A stretch of 64,000 nucleotides of DNA. Origin: Corynebacterium stercoris. Lineage in GTDB: Bacteria > Actinomycetota > Actinomycetes > Mycobacteriales > Mycobacteriaceae. Shown here piece after piece: positions 14,611 to 23,943 of the stretch. The stretch is taken from positions 1 to 64,000 of the forward strand of contig NZ_JAMFTQ010000006.1 of the NCBI RefSeq assembly GCF_024160105.1, given 5' to 3'. A program made the translations under genes and the position numbers. How positions within the stretch are numbered: the first letter of the stretch is position 1; every line of letters begins with the position of its first letter. The notes beneath the pieces are model-generated. The model was not told the origin of the DNA. It made no database searches and worked only from the letters and a program-made list of their open reading frames with translations.

Positions 14611-17600
14611 CTAGCGGAAGTCCCGGGAGCCGCGGGTGAGCCACTCCCCCATCTGCAGCGGCTCCAGCCGGTCCGCCACCAAGCTGGCGGCGCCGGAGGC
14701 GTTCTGGATGATGCCGCGCACCACCAGCGCTTTCGCGGTGCGGGCCAGCACTTTCTGGCGGTTCCACAACCCCACCGGGATGACCACGTTGACCAAGCCC
14801 GTCTCATCCTCCATGCCCAAAAACGTCACGCCGCCTGCAGTCTTGGGTGCCTGGCGGTGCGTGACCACCCCGGCGACGCGGATGCGGGTGCCGTCGGGGA
14901 CGTGCAGCAGTTGATCGGCGCGCACCACGCCCGCGGCGTCGAGTGCGCCGCGCACCATCTCCACCGGCATCTTGTCGTGGGTGACGCCGGTGGCCACCAC
15001 GTCCGCCGCCATGAGCTCGAAGGCGTTCATGCCGGGCAGCGCCGGCGCCGAAATCGCCGACAGGCCGGGCAGCATGCCTTCGCGTTCGGTGGCGGCGATG
15101 CCGGCCTGCCACATCGCCTGCCGGCGGTCCACACCGAAACAGTCCAGCGCGCCCGCCCGGGCGAGCGCCTCGACGTGCTCCACCGTCAGGTCCGCCCGGC
15201 GCGCCAGGTCCGGGATGCCGGTGAACGGTTGGGCCTCCTCGATGCGGTCGGCGGCGGCGTCGCCAAGGCCGCGGATCAGGTTGAGGCCCACACGCATGGT
15301 GCCGGTGCCTGCGTCGGGAATGCAGCGCGCCTCGCGCCCGGACTCGTTCACGCACACCGGCAACACCGTCACGCCGTGGCGCCGCGCATCCTGGATCAGG
15401 GACTGCGGCGAGTAGAAGCCCATCGGCTGGGCGCGCAGGAGCCCCACGCAGAACTGCGCCGGGTAGTAGCGCTTGAACCAGGCGGAAAAATAGACGAGTG
15501 AGGCAAAGGACTGGGAGTGTGACTCGGGGAAGCCGTAGGCGGCGAACGCCACGATCTTGGCCCACAGCGTGTCCGCCACGGCTTCGCCGATGCGGTTGGT
15601 TTCCCAGCAGCCCTCGTAGAAGCGCGCCTTCAACGCCGCCATCTTCGCCGGTGAGCGTTTAGAGCCCATCGCGCGGCGCAGCCCGTCCGCCTCCCGGCCC
15701 GAAAACCCGGCCGCGTCTACCGCCACCTGCATGAGCTGCTCCTGGAACAACGGCACGCCGAGGGTTTTGCCCAGGGATTTCTCCAGCACGGGGTGGTCGT
15801 ACTGCACCGGCTCCGTGCCGTCGCGCCGCCGCAGGTAGGGGTGCACGCTGCCGCCCTGGATCGGACCGGGGCGGATGAGCGCCACCTCCACCACCAGGTC
15901 GAAGAAACACCGCGGTTTCAGGCGCGGCAGGGTGCCCATCTGGGCGCGGGACTCCACCTGGAAGACACCCACGGAGTCTGCGCGGCAGAGCATGTCGTAC
16001 ACCTCGGCGTCATCCAGCGGCAGCTCCCACAGCCGCACCTCGCGGCCCGTGGTGTCGCGCACCAGGTCAATCATGTGGTGCAGCGCTTCGAGCATGCCGA
16101 GGCCCAGCAGATCGAACTTCACCAGCCCGGCGGAGGCGCAGTCATCCTTATCCCACTGCACCACGGAGCGGTTCTCCATCCGCGCCCACTCGGTGGGCAC
16201 CACGTCCGCGATCGGCCGGTCACAGATCACCATGCCGCCGGAGTGGATGCCCAGGTGCCGCGGCTGGCCTTTCAGCTCGGCAGCAAGCTGCTCCACTGCG
16301 GGCGGCGGCGCGGCGATCTCCTTCGACCAAGAGTCTGCCGCGCCTTGGGCGTACCCCAGCGCGCGCGCCGCATCCCGGATCGCGCCTTTGCGGCGGTACG
16401 TGATCACGTTCGCCACCTGTGCCGCGTTATCCCGCCCGTAGCGGGCGTAGACGTACTGGATCACTTCCTCGCGGCGCCCGGACTCAATATCAATGTCAAT
16501 GTCCGGCGGCCCGTCGCGGTCCGGCGACAGGAAGCGCTCGAACAATAGCCCCGCCGCAATCGGCTCCACACTGGTGATGCCGAGCGCGAAGCACACCGCC
16601 GAGTTCGCCGCACTGCCGCGCCCCTGGCACAGGATGTCTTCCCGCCGGCAGAAATCCACCAGGTCATGCACGATGAGGAAGTAGCCGGGGAAATTCAGCT
16701 CCTCGATCACCTGCAGCTCGTACTCAATCTGGGCCATTGCTTTTCGACGTATCTCCTGCGGCCGCGAGGCGTACCGCACCTGGGCGCTGGAGAGCGTGAG
16801 TGCGCGCAGGTGCGTCATTTCGTTGTGCCCCACAGGGGTGGGAAAATCCGGCAGCTCGGGCGCGACCAGGTTGAGGGTGAAGGCGCACTGCTGCGCCAGC
16901 TCGGCGGCGTAGGCGAGTTTCTCCTCGCAGCCGGGCAGCATGGCGCTCAGCTGCTCGGCGCTGCGCAGCCAGTTGGCCCCCATGGGGTGGAGGTTGCCGT
17001 GCGCATCCGCCAGCGATTGCCTGCGCCCCAGCGCGCGCTTCGCCGCGGCGAGGCGCGCGGCATCCCGGGTGGCGGCGGCGGGCGCGGCGGTGACAATCGC
17101 CGGGAGGTGGACGAAGCTGTCTAATTGGGCGTGGCGGTCCGCGTCCTCCGGCAGCATCGCCACCTCGTATTCCCGCACAATATTCATCGCGCCGAAAGCA
17201 TCGACCAAGCGGTCGATTTCATTCGCCCACGCCCACCCCGCGAGCACCACGCAGGTGCCGTCCAGCGCAGCGCCGATTAGCTCCAGCGGCGGGTACGCTA
17301 CCTTGTCCTTCTCCCGGGTCGCCATGTGCGCGTCGGTGATCAGGTGGGACAAACGCTTATAGCCCTCCGGCCCGCGGGCGATGACTGGCAGCACACGCTC
17401 CCCCAGCGTCAACTCCGCACCGAACACGGTGGCTAAACCCGCCTCCGCGGCGGCCTCGGCGAACTTCACCGCGCCGTAGAAGCCGTCGCGGTCGAGCACG
17501 CCGAGGGCATGTAAGCCCAGCTCCGCGGCCCGCGCGACCAGTTCCTCTGGCTCGCTGGCCCCACCCAGGAAGCTGTAGGAGGACACCGCGTGCAGCTCCG

Positions 17601-17808
17601 CGAACGGCATCGCCGCAGGCTTGGGTGCGGGAGGCGCTGGGGCGCCCCCTGTCCCCGCCGTCGGCACGCAGTGTGCCCCTTCGGGCGCGTACGTGAACCC
17701 CGCGGGCGTGCCGGTGTGGTCAACAGGGATGGGTACGGGGCCGGGCCGGCCGGAGAGAATGCGCTCCAGCCGGGACCAGGACAGCGGCTCGCCCCCGTTA
17801 AACCTCAT
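14611..17808 (-). CDS. dnaE2: Error-prone DNA polymerase III alpha subunit DnaE2 (ImuC)
   Basis: DnaE2 is the translesion polymerase of the ImuA'-ImuB-DnaE2 mutasome. The 1065-residue protein has the PHP domain at its start (AELHAVSSYSFLGGASEPEE), the polymerase catalytic motifs CQGRGSAANSAVCF and DIDIDIESGRREEVIQY, the helix-hairpin-helix region and an OB-fold with VTFLGMEDETGLVNVV. Length is typical for DnaE2 and shorter than replicative DnaE1. ATG 17808 is supported by TAGCGT 7 bases upstream. A candidate SOS box covers its promoter. imuA'-imuB lie about 6 kb away. A C-terminal relic of a second dnaE2 is at 729-866. Confidence 0.95.
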   Translation of the reverse strand: MRFNGGEPLSWSRLERILSGRPGPVPIPVDHTGTPAGFTYAPEGAHCVPTAGTGGAPAPPAPKPAAMPFAELHAVSSYSFLGGASEPEELVARAAELGLHALGVLDRDGFYGAVKFAEAAAEAGLATVFGAELTLGERVLPVIARGPEGYKRLSHLITDAHMATREKDKVAYPPLELIGAALDGTCVVLAGWAWANEIDRLVDAFGAMNIVREYEVAMLPEDADRHAQLDSFVHLPAIVTAAPAAATRDAARLAAAKRALGRRQSLADAHGNLHPMGANWLRSAEQLSAMLPGCEEKLAYAAELAQQCAFTLNLVAPELPDFPTPVGHNEMTHLRALTLSSAQVRYASRPQEIRRKAMAQIEYELQVIEELNFPGYFLIVHDLVDFCRREDILCQGRGSAANSAVCFALGITSVEPIAAGLLFERFLSPDRDGPPDIDIDIESGRREEVIQYVYARYGRDNAAQVANVITYRRKGAIRDAARALGYAQGAADSWSKEIAAPPPAVEQLAAELKGQPRHLGIHSGGMVICDRPIADVVPTEWARMENRSVVQWDKDDCASAGLVKFDLLGLGMLEALHHMIDLVRDTTGREVRLWELPLDDAEVYDMLCRADSVGVFQVESRAQMGTLPRLKPRCFFDLVVEVALIRPGPIQGGSVHPYLRRRDGTEPVQYDHPVLEKSLGKTLGVPLFQEQLMQVAVDAAGFSGREADGLRRAMGSKRSPAKMAALKARFYEGCWETNRIGEAVADTLWAKIVAFAAYGFPESHSQSFASLVYFSAWFKRYYPAQFCVGLLRAQPMGFYSPQSLIQDARRHGVTVLPVCVNESGREARCIPDAGTGTMRVGLNLIRGLGDAAADRIEEAQPFTGIPDLARRADLTVEHVEALARAGALDCFGVDRRQAMWQAGIAATEREGMLPGLSAISAPALPGMNAFELMAADVVATGVTHDKMPVEMVRGALDAAGVVRADQLLHVPDGTRIRVAGVVTHRQAPKTAGGVTFLGMEDETGLVNVVIPVGLWNRQKVLARTAKALVVRGIIQNASGAASLVADRLEPLQMGEWLTRGSRDFR

Positions 17809-17815
17809 GCGCGAA

Positions 17816-17845
17816 ACGCTACCAGTATTCGAAAGTATGTACCAA
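17816..17845 (-). promoter_or_regulatory. dnaE2 promoter overlapped by a LexA (SOS) box
   Basis: On the minus strand TTGGTA (17845-17840) and TAGCGT (17821-17816) are 18 bases apart, and TAGCGT is 7 bases before the ATG. The 16-base TGGTACATACTTTCGA at 17844-17829 lies between them. Its other strand reads TCGAAA-GTAT-GTACCA, close to the actinobacterial SOS box TCGAAC-N4-GTTCGA. A related box lies at imuA'. Repression by LexA is inferred. Confidence 0.55.
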
Positions 17846-17884
17846 CACTTTCGTCAGACCGAGGGCCGCGCCGCGAACCGGAAA

Positions 17885-17914
17885 TAGACTAAGCGGTTCA
17901 CACGGTGCTAGATT
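17885..17914 (+). promoter_or_regulatory. McbR-like box and -10 element of the methionine importer operon
   Basis: TAGAC-TAAGCG-GTTCA at 17885-17900 resembles the McbR site TAGAC-N6-GTCTA. The -10 box TAGATT with a preceding TG (TGCTAGATT) is at 17909-17914. The operator would cover the -35 region. Unlike many genes here, metQ has a short leader and an AGGA ribosome site. Confidence 0.55.
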
Positions 17915-17952
17915 CAGCAACCGTAGTTTTCCGCTGAATAGAAGGATGAGCC

Positions 17953-18849
17953 ATGCGCGCTTCCCGTTTCATCGCTGCCGCCGCGGCAGCCACCCTGGCC
18001 CTGACCGGCCTGACCGCCTGCTCCAACGAGTCCACCTCCACCTCCGCCACCGGCACCGCCGAGGGCGAGAACGTGACCGTCCGCATCGGCACCACCGACG
18101 CCGACCAGCAGGCGTGGTCCGTCTTCGCCGACCTGGCGGAGCAGGAGGGCATCACCCTGGACATCGTCCAGTTCTCCGACTACCCGCCGGTCAACGAGGC
18201 GCTCGCCCAGGGCGAGCTGGACCTGAACAAGTTCCAGCACATCCTCTACCTGGCCAAGTACAACGCCTCCTCCGGCAACGACCTGAAGGTCGTCGGTTCC
18301 ACCGAGATCTACCCGCTGGCCCTCTTCTGGAAGGACCACACCTCCCTCGACGGCATCGAGGGCTCCGAGATCGCCATCCCGAACGACGACTCCAACCAGG
18401 GCCGCGCCATCAACGTGCTGGTCCAGGCCGGCCTGGTCACCCTGAAGGACGGCGCCGACGAACTCGCCCCGACCCCGGCCGACATCGACGCCGCCGCCTC
18501 CAAGGTCTCCGTCGTTCCGGTCGACGCATCCCAGACCCCGTCCGCCTACAAGGAGGGCCGCCCGGCCATCATCAACAACTCCTGGCTGGACCGCGCCGGC
18601 ATCGAGCCGTCCGAGGCGATCTTCCAGGACGACCCGGCTTCCGAGCAGGGCGAGCCGTACATCAACGTTTTCGCCTCCCGCGCCGAGGACGTTGACAACC
18701 CGACCTACGTCAAGCTCGCCGAGCTGTGGCACGACGCCTCCGTCGCCGAGGCCGTGCAGAAGGACTCCCGCGGCACCGCCGTCGAGGTCGAGCGCCCGAA
18801 GAACGAGCTGAACGACATCCTCGAGCGCCTCGAGCAGAACCAGAAGTAA
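17953..18849 (+). CDS. metQ: Methionine ABC transporter substrate-binding lipoprotein MetQ, copy 1
   Basis: A 298-residue NlpA-family lipoprotein with signal peptide and lipobox LTAC (Cys23), followed by a Ser/Thr-rich linker and the family core (YNASSGNDLKVVGSTEIYPL, DGIEGSEIAIPNDDSNQGRA). It captures methionine outside the membrane and hands it to MetNI. The ATG is preceded by GAAGGATGAGCC. It is the first gene of metQ-metQ-metN-metI and lies behind a McbR-like box. The next gene is a close paralogue, so one locus makes two binding proteins. Confidence 0.92.
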   Translation: MRASRFIAAAAAATLALTGLTACSNESTSTSATGTAEGENVTVRIGTTDADQQAWSVFADLAEQEGITLDIVQFSDYPPVNEALAQGELDLNKFQHILYLAKYNASSGNDLKVVGSTEIYPLALFWKDHTSLDGIEGSEIAIPNDDSNQGRAINVLVQAGLVTLKDGADELAPTPADIDAAASKVSVVPVDASQTPSAYKEGRPAIINNSWLDRAGIEPSEAIFQDDPASEQGEPYINVFASRAEDVDNPTYVKLAELWHDASVAEAVQKDSRGTAVEVERPKNELNDILERLEQNQK

Positions 18850-18862
18850 AGGACACGCTTTC

Positions 18863-19747
18863 GTGCGCACCAACCGCATTGTCGCCGCTTCGGCGGCCCT
18901 CATCCTCGCCGCCGCCGGCCTGACCGCGTGCGGCGACGACTCCGCCTCCACCGGTGCTGCCGGCGACGCCGTCACCGTGAAGATCGGCACCACCGACGCG
19001 GACCAGAAGGCGTGGACCGCATTCGCCGAGAAGGCGAAGGAAGAGGGCATCAACCTCGACATCGTGAAGTTCTCCGAGTACCCGCCGGTCAACCCGGCGC
19101 TGGACGAGGGCCAGATCGAGATCTCCAAGTTCCAGACGATCAACTACCAGGCGCAGTACAACGCCTCTGCGGGCAAGGACCTGCGCATCGTCGGCTCCGG
19201 CGAGATCAACATCCTGGGCCTGTACTGGAAGGACCACACCTCCCTCGACGGCATCGAGGGCGAAGAGGTTGCGATTCCGAACGACCCGTCCAACCAGGGC
19301 CGCGCCATCAACGTGCTGGTCCAGGCTGGCCTGGTCACGCTGAAGGACGGTGCGCCGACGCTCACCCCGACCCCGGCCGACATCGACGCCGCCGCGTCCA
19401 AGGTGTCCGTGGTCCCCGTGGATGCAGCGCAGACCTCCTCTGCGTACCACGAGGGCCGCCCGGCAGTTATCAACAACAACTTCCTCGACCGCGCCGGCAT
19501 CGATCCGCAGAGCTCGGTGGCTGCCGACGACCCGAACTCGGAGCTGGCAGAGCCCTACATCAACGTCTTCACCGTGCGCGCGGGCGACATCGACAACGCC
19601 ACGTACGAGAAGATCGTGGAGATCTGGCAGTCCGACGAGGTCACCAAGGCCCTCGAGGAGGACTCCAACGGCACTGCCATCCAGGTCAAGCGCACGAAGG
19701 AAGAGCTCAACGAGATCCTCGACAACCTGACTAAGGACTACAGCTAA
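18863..19747 (+). CDS. metQ: Methionine ABC transporter substrate-binding lipoprotein MetQ, copy 2
   Basis: A 294-residue paralogue of the preceding protein with its own signal peptide and lipobox LTAC (Cys23). Long stretches agree with copy 1, such as DHTSLDGIEG, IPND-S-NQGRAINVLVQAG and TPTPADIDAAASKVSVVPVD, while the linker and C-terminus differ. It starts with GTG 13 bases after copy 1 and abuts metN. Tandem duplication followed by divergence suggests different specificity (for example D- versus L-methionine or the sulfoxide), but the sequence alone does not prove this. Confidence 0.92.
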   Translation: MRTNRIVAASAALILAAAGLTACGDDSASTGAAGDAVTVKIGTTDADQKAWTAFAEKAKEEGINLDIVKFSEYPPVNPALDEGQIEISKFQTINYQAQYNASAGKDLRIVGSGEINILGLYWKDHTSLDGIEGEEVAIPNDPSNQGRAINVLVQAGLVTLKDGAPTLTPTPADIDAAASKVSVVPVDAAQTSSAYHEGRPAVINNNFLDRAGIDPQSSVAADDPNSELAEPYINVFTVRAGDIDNATYEKIVEIWQSDEVTKALEEDSNGTAIQVKRTKEELNEILDNLTKDYS

Positions 19748-20779
19748 ATGGCACCCACCGGCACCCGGATTGAATTCCGGAACGTAAGCAAGGTGTTCCG
19801 CACCGGCGGGCGGGAAGTCGTGGCCGTCGACGACGTCACGCTCACCGTCGAGCCGGGCGAGGTCCTCGGCGTGATCGGGTATTCGGGTGCCGGCAAGTCC
19901 ACGCTGGTCCGTCTCATCAACGGCCTCGACATGCCCACCTCGGGGCAGCTGCTTCTCGACGGCACCGATATCGTCGGCATGTCCGAGAAGAAACTGCGCG
20001 GGCTGCGCCGCAACATCGGCATGATCTTCCAGCAGTTCAACCTGCTGCAATCCCGCACCGCCGAAGGCAACATCGAGTACCCGCTGCAGCTTGCGGGCAT
20101 GGACAAGGCCGAGCGTAAGGCGCGCGTCGCTGAGCTCTTGGACTTTGTCGGCCTCACCGAGCGCGGCAAGAACTACCCGGAGCAGCTCTCCGGCGGCCAG
20201 AAGCAGCGCGTCGGCATCGCACGCGCCTTGGCCACCAACCCCTCGTTGCTGCTTGCCGACGAAGCGACATCCGCCCTCGACCCGGAAACCACCGACGAGG
20301 TGCTGCAGCTGCTGCGCCGGGTGAACGAGGAGCTCGGCATCACCATCGTGGTGATCACCCACGAAATGGATGTGATCCGCGCGATCGCCGACAAGGTTGC
20401 GGTGATGGAGGACGGCCGCGTGGTGGAGTACGGCTCCGTCTACGAGGTGTTCTCCAACCCGCAGACGCACGTGGCCAAGCGCTTCGTGTCCACCAGCCTG
20501 CGCAACACCCCGAACGAAGTGGAGGCGCGCGAGCTTCTCGACGCAGCACCGGGACGCCTCTTCACCGTGAACCTCAAAGAGAACTCGGGCTTCTTCGGTG
20601 CCGCCGAACAGGCCCGCAAGCGGGGTGTGTCGGTGCAGCCGGTGCACGCCGGCATCACCACCCTGCAGGAGCACAGCTTCGGCAAGATGACGGTGCGCCT
20701 CAACGGCGACGACGCCGCCATCAACGAGTTTCTGACCACCCTGCAGCGCACCACCGACATTGAGGAGATCACCCGATGA
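19748..20779 (+). CDS. metN: Methionine ABC transporter ATP-binding protein MetN
   Basis: This 343-residue ATPase has Walker A GYSGAGKST, signature LSGGQKQR, Walker B LLLADEATSALD and the H-loop VVITHEMDV. The C-terminal NIL domain (GRLFTVNLKENSGFFG onward) binds methionine and gives feedback inhibition of the transporter. The ATG directly follows the metQ2 stop, and the gene ends in an ATGA overlap with metI. Importer assignment follows from the MetQ and MetI neighbours and the NIL domain. Confidence 0.95.
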   Translation: MAPTGTRIEFRNVSKVFRTGGREVVAVDDVTLTVEPGEVLGVIGYSGAGKSTLVRLINGLDMPTSGQLLLDGTDIVGMSEKKLRGLRRNIGMIFQQFNLLQSRTAEGNIEYPLQLAGMDKAERKARVAELLDFVGLTERGKNYPEQLSGGQKQRVGIARALATNPSLLLADEATSALDPETTDEVLQLLRRVNEELGITIVVITHEMDVIRAIADKVAVMEDGRVVEYGSVYEVFSNPQTHVAKRFVSTSLRNTPNEVEARELLDAAPGRLFTVNLKENSGFFGAAEQARKRGVSVQPVHAGITTLQEHSFGKMTVRLNGDDAAINEFLTTLQRTTDIEEITR

Positions 20780-21468
20780 GCACCCCAATCAACGAGTTGA
20801 TCCTCGCCCAGCCGAACTGGGAGCGCCTCGGCCCGACCTTTATCGAGGCCATCGGCGACACCATGTGGATGGTCGCCATCACCATGGTGGTCGGCGGTTT
20901 CTTCGGCCTCCTGCTCGGTATTTTGCTCTACACCACCCGCCCCGGCGGCATCCTGCAGAGCAGCCCGATCTACTGGCTGATCAACATCGCCGTGAACTTC
21001 TTCCGGCCGATTCCGTTCATCATCATGATCGCCATGCTCTACCCCATCACCTTGTCGGTGGTGGGCACGACGATCGGTCGGGAGGCCGCCACATTCGTGA
21101 TGTGTTTCTCCGCCACCTTCACCGTGGCCCGCATTGTGGAGCAGAACCTGGTGGCCATTGATCCGGGCGTGATCGAGGCGGCGCGCTCCATGGGCGCCGG
21201 CCCGTGGAAGATCATCAAGTCCGTGATCCTCCCCGAGGCGCTCGGCCCGCTGATCCTGGGCTACACCTTCATCTTCATCGCCGTAATCGACATGTCCGCG
21301 ATGGCGGGCTACATCGGCGGCGGCGGCCTGGGTGACTTCGCCATTGTCTACGGCTACCGCCAGTTCGAGCCGCAGGTCACCTGGGCGGCCGTGATCGTGA
21401 TCGTGGTCATCGTCCAGCTCGCCCAGTTCCTGGGCAACTGGCTGTCCAAGAAGGTCATGCGCCGCTAG
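20776..21468 (+). CDS. metI: Methionine ABC transporter permease MetI
   Basis: A 230-residue membrane protein with five to six membrane segments and the BPD-transport signature in EAARSMGAGPWKIIKSVILPEA, the coupling loop that contacts MetN. It also has NFFRPIPFIIMI typical of MetI. It overlaps metN by 4 bases and is the last gene of the operon; a strong hairpin begins at its stop codon. Confidence 0.95.
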   Translation: MSTPINELILAQPNWERLGPTFIEAIGDTMWMVAITMVVGGFFGLLLGILLYTTRPGGILQSSPIYWLINIAVNFFRPIPFIIMIAMLYPITLSVVGTTIGREAATFVMCFSATFTVARIVEQNLVAIDPGVIEAARSMGAGPWKIIKSVILPEALGPLILGYTFIFIAVIDMSAMAGYIGGGGLGDFAIVYGYRQFEPQVTWAAVIVIVVIVQLAQFLGNWLSKKVMRR

Positions 21469-21489
21469 TGGCGCACGCTGCGCCACTAG
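21465..21489 (+). terminator. Hairpin after metI
   Basis: CTAGTGGCGCA and TGCGCCACTAG form a perfect 11-bp stem with a 3-base loop starting at the metI stop codon. No T-tract follows, so it may terminate weakly, protect the mRNA end or act in both directions. Its right arm also contributes the TAGGCT box in front of the next gene. Confidence 0.6.
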
Positions 21490-21500
21490 GCTTGGTCGCT

Positions 21501-22280
21501 ATGAAGGTCGCAGCATTCGATTTCGACGGAACCCTCCACCACCCCAACTCCGACGGTGGAGGGTTTCGTCGTGCCGACCTCGAGGCGATCGAGGCGTGGC
21601 GCGCCGCCGGCAACCTCGCCGTCGCAGCCACCGGCCGCTCCCGCGCCGCGCTCGCCCACGGCATGCAAGGCTCCACACTGCAGTTCGATTACCAGGTGCT
21701 CTCCAACGGTGCGTCGGCAGCAACCGGCGACGGTGCCGAGCTCATATTCGCCTACCCCATCGACCCGGACGTGCTGCGCGCAGCCATCGACACGTTCCGC
21801 GACCAGCCGGGCATGGCCGTCTTCGGCACCACGATCGGCGCAGTCGACGGCGTTTTCGCCAACAACACCGGCGACACGTCCAACCTCACCGCCCACTTCA
21901 CCCGCATGACCGAAGCGGATATCCCGGACTACACCTTCGCCGTTGTGCCGCTGTGGGTGCCGGAGGATGACCAGCTGCGCGCCGACGTCGTCGCCTGGGC
22001 CGAGGCGCTCGGCGGCGTGACGGTCGCGCAGAACCAGACCTACGTGGACATCATGGCGCCGGGCCGCACCAAGGGCGCGGGCGTGCTCGAGCTCCTGGAG
22101 CAGCTCAGACTCGACCGGGACGGCGTGGAGCTGTACACCTTCGGCGACTCCTGGAACGATCTCTCCATGCACGAGATCGCCGACCACTCCCACAGCTTCC
22201 GCCACTCCCCGGCGGACGTGCAGGCGGCGACGCACAATGTCATCGGCTCCGTCGCCGAAGCGATCAACACCTACCTCTAG
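21501..22280 (+). CDS. HAD-superfamily hydrolase, Cof type
   Basis: This 259-residue protein starts MKVAAFDFDGTL, the HAD motif I with the nucleophile Asp, and has motif II in VAATGRSR, a Lys in GRTKGAGVLELL and motif IV FGDSWNDLSMHE. The architecture is that of Cof/YbjI phosphatases, which act on sugar phosphates or nucleotide-derived phosphates. ATG 21501 is chosen because the HAD motif begins there. The gene ends one base before the stop of the convergent sucraseferredoxin-like gene. The substrate is unknown. Confidence 0.88.
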   Translation: MKVAAFDFDGTLHHPNSDGGGFRRADLEAIEAWRAAGNLAVAATGRSRAALAHGMQGSTLQFDYQVLSNGASAATGDGAELIFAYPIDPDVLRAAIDTFRDQPGMAVFGTTIGAVDGVFANNTGDTSNLTAHFTRMTEADIPDYTFAVVPLWVPEDDQLRADVVAWAEALGGVTVAQNQTYVDIMAPGRTKGAGVLELLEQLRLDRDGVELYTFGDSWNDLSMHEIADHSHSFRHSPADVQAATHNVIGSVAEAINTYL

Positions 22281-23186
22281 CTACAGCGTCTCGATCGTCT
22301 CGGCGACCCACGCCGATCCGGTCTCCGGCTGCGCGCCGCACGACGACACCACGCCCTGCACCTGGGTTTTGCGCAGGTGGACGAGGTAGGCGCTGCCCGT
22401 CTCGCAATCGTCGACACGCACCTGCGCCTCGGTCTTGGTGCCCGCCACCTCGCCGACGCGCAGCTGGTTCACGCCGACGGCACCCCCCTCGTGCGCGAGG
22501 CGCGCGGCCACAGCGATCTCAGCGACCTGGGCTTGCGGCGCGAGCGTGCCGCGGCCGCGGTTGCCCGGCACGAAGAAGCGGCCCTCCTCGGCGTGGTCGA
22601 GCAGCGACTCGGCGGCCTCCACATTCATCCTGCCGAAGCTGAACGCCCACGGCATGAGCATCAGCGTCGCGGCGAAGCGGTGCCCCTTGATGTGCGAGGT
22701 CTCCCACACCAAGTCCTGCCGCTCCGGGTCGCGCCCCACCAGCTCCGTGACCAGCGGCCGGCCCTTCACCGCGCAGCACCGGTCGCGCTTGCCGTGCGTG
22801 CACACCAGCAGCAGGGGGCGTTCGCGTACCGACGCCCCATTTTTCCCCGGCCCGCTCAAATCCAGCCGCAGGAGATCCTCCGGGCCATCGACGTGGAGTA
22901 CCTCGGTGACACCTGCGTCGGCGAAGACGAGGTAGACGTGGTGGTCCGAGATCTGCCGGCCCTCGCGCGTGGGGTGGCGGACCAGCAGCAGCGTGGCCTT
23001 GAACTTCGCGATGTGGGCCTTGAGCTTGCCGCTCAGTTCCTCGCCGAGCGTGGTGCCGTCGAGCACGTCGCGCCCCCAGGCCCCCGGCCACTCGAAGAGG
23101 AGGTAGGTGCCACCGGTTTTCGCCGTGCCCGGCAGCGGCTCCACGTCGGCGTCGGAGCATGCCAGAGCACCCGCTAAGTTAGTCAT
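22281..23186 (-). CDS. Sucraseferredoxin-like (thioredoxin-fold [2Fe-2S]) protein
   Basis: A 301-residue protein of the sucrase/ferredoxin-like family. The key segment is CTHGKRDRCCAVKGRPL with a Cys cluster and ETSHIKGHRFAATLMLMP with the conserved His residues that can bind a 2Fe-2S cluster in related proteins. A further Cys lies at each end. The ATG has TATGGT 7 bases upstream, suggesting leaderless transcription. Function in actinobacteria is not established; the name is historical and does not imply sucrase activity. Confidence 0.82.
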   Translation of the reverse strand: MTNLAGALACSDADVEPLPGTAKTGGTYLLFEWPGAWGRDVLDGTTLGEELSGKLKAHIAKFKATLLLVRHPTREGRQISDHHVYLVFADAGVTEVLHVDGPEDLLRLDLSGPGKNGASVRERPLLLVCTHGKRDRCCAVKGRPLVTELVGRDPERQDLVWETSHIKGHRFAATLMLMPWAFSFGRMNVEAAESLLDHAEEGRFFVPGNRGRGTLAPQAQVAEIAVAARLAHEGGAVGVNQLRVGEVAGTKTEAQVRVDDCETGSAYLVHLRKTQVQGVVSSCGAQPETGSAWVAETIETL

Positions 23187-23328
23187 GCCTTACACCATAG
23201 CTGTCACGGCTGACGAGTCACCAGGACTGGTCACTGCAGCGCAAAGGTCAGCTAACGGTTTGGTAACCATTCTCGTATTCGCCCCTCCTGGTTTTGCCGG
23301 CCCGGGGCCCCTGGATAGCGTGGAATCC

Positions 23329-23943
23329 GTGAATTTTGACAGTTTCCCGCAGCGTCGCCGCCTCCTGGCGGGCATGGTCGCTGCGGCGCTGTCCGCAAGC
23401 CTCGCCGGCTGCGCCGGAATCAGCCCCGGCACCAGCGCAAATGGTACCGCGCCGGCGCCCCTCCTGGCGGGTGTCTCCATGCCGAGCACATCCGCGCTGC
23501 AGCCGCTGGGCACCGCGGATCCCTCGCCCAAAACGCAGCGCCCCTCCGAACCCGCGCTGCTCGCCGTTGCCGGCGTGCGCATCGGCAACCACCAAGGCTT
23601 CGACAGGGTGGTCGTTGACTTGGAGGGGGACGGCGACCCGGGCTGGTACGTCGATTACACCTCGACCCCGATGCATGGCACCGTCGGTCGCCCGCTCACC
23701 GTGAGCGGCAACGCCTTCTTGAACATCAACATCGACGGCACCGTCCCGCCCAGCCAGCTCGGCATCGACACATCCATGCCCGTGGAGCGCTACAGCGCAA
23801 CCGGCAACATCGTCGACGTGGTCAACGGCGGCACCTACGAGGGCCGCAGCCAGGTCGTCGTGGGTCTGCGCTCCGAGGCACCGTACTCGGTGCAGGTGCT
23901 CGAGGACCCGAAGCGCCTGGTCATCGACATTGTGCAGAACTAG
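23329..23943 (+). CDS. Secreted lipoprotein with AMIN-like domain
   Basis: This 204-residue protein begins with RRRLLAGM and a hydrophobic run, then lipobox LAGC (Cys28), a Ser/Pro-rich linker, and a beta-rich domain (VRIGNHQGFDRVVVDLEG ... VLEDPKRLVIDIVQN) typical of the AMIN-like domains of corynebacterial and mycobacterial envelope proteins. AMIN domains often bind cell-wall glycans. GTG 23329 has TAGCGT 7 bases upstream. Its stop directly abuts that of imuB on the other strand. The ligand is unknown. Confidence 0.8.
   Translation: MNFDSFPQRRRLLAGMVAAALSASLAGCAGISPGTSANGTAPAPLLAGVSMPSTSALQPLGTADPSPKTQRPSEPALLAVAGVRIGNHQGFDRVVVDLEGDGDPGWYVDYTSTPMHGTVGRPLTVSGNAFLNINIDGTVPPSQLGIDTSMPVERYSATGNIVDVVNGGTYEGRSQVVVGLRSEAPYSVQVLEDPKRLVIDIVQN

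Noticed and set aside
18710-20788. A 692-residue minus-strand frame across metQ2 and metN
   Set aside because: It is antisense to clearly coding genes, with Gly/Val/His-rich composition typical of shadow frames.
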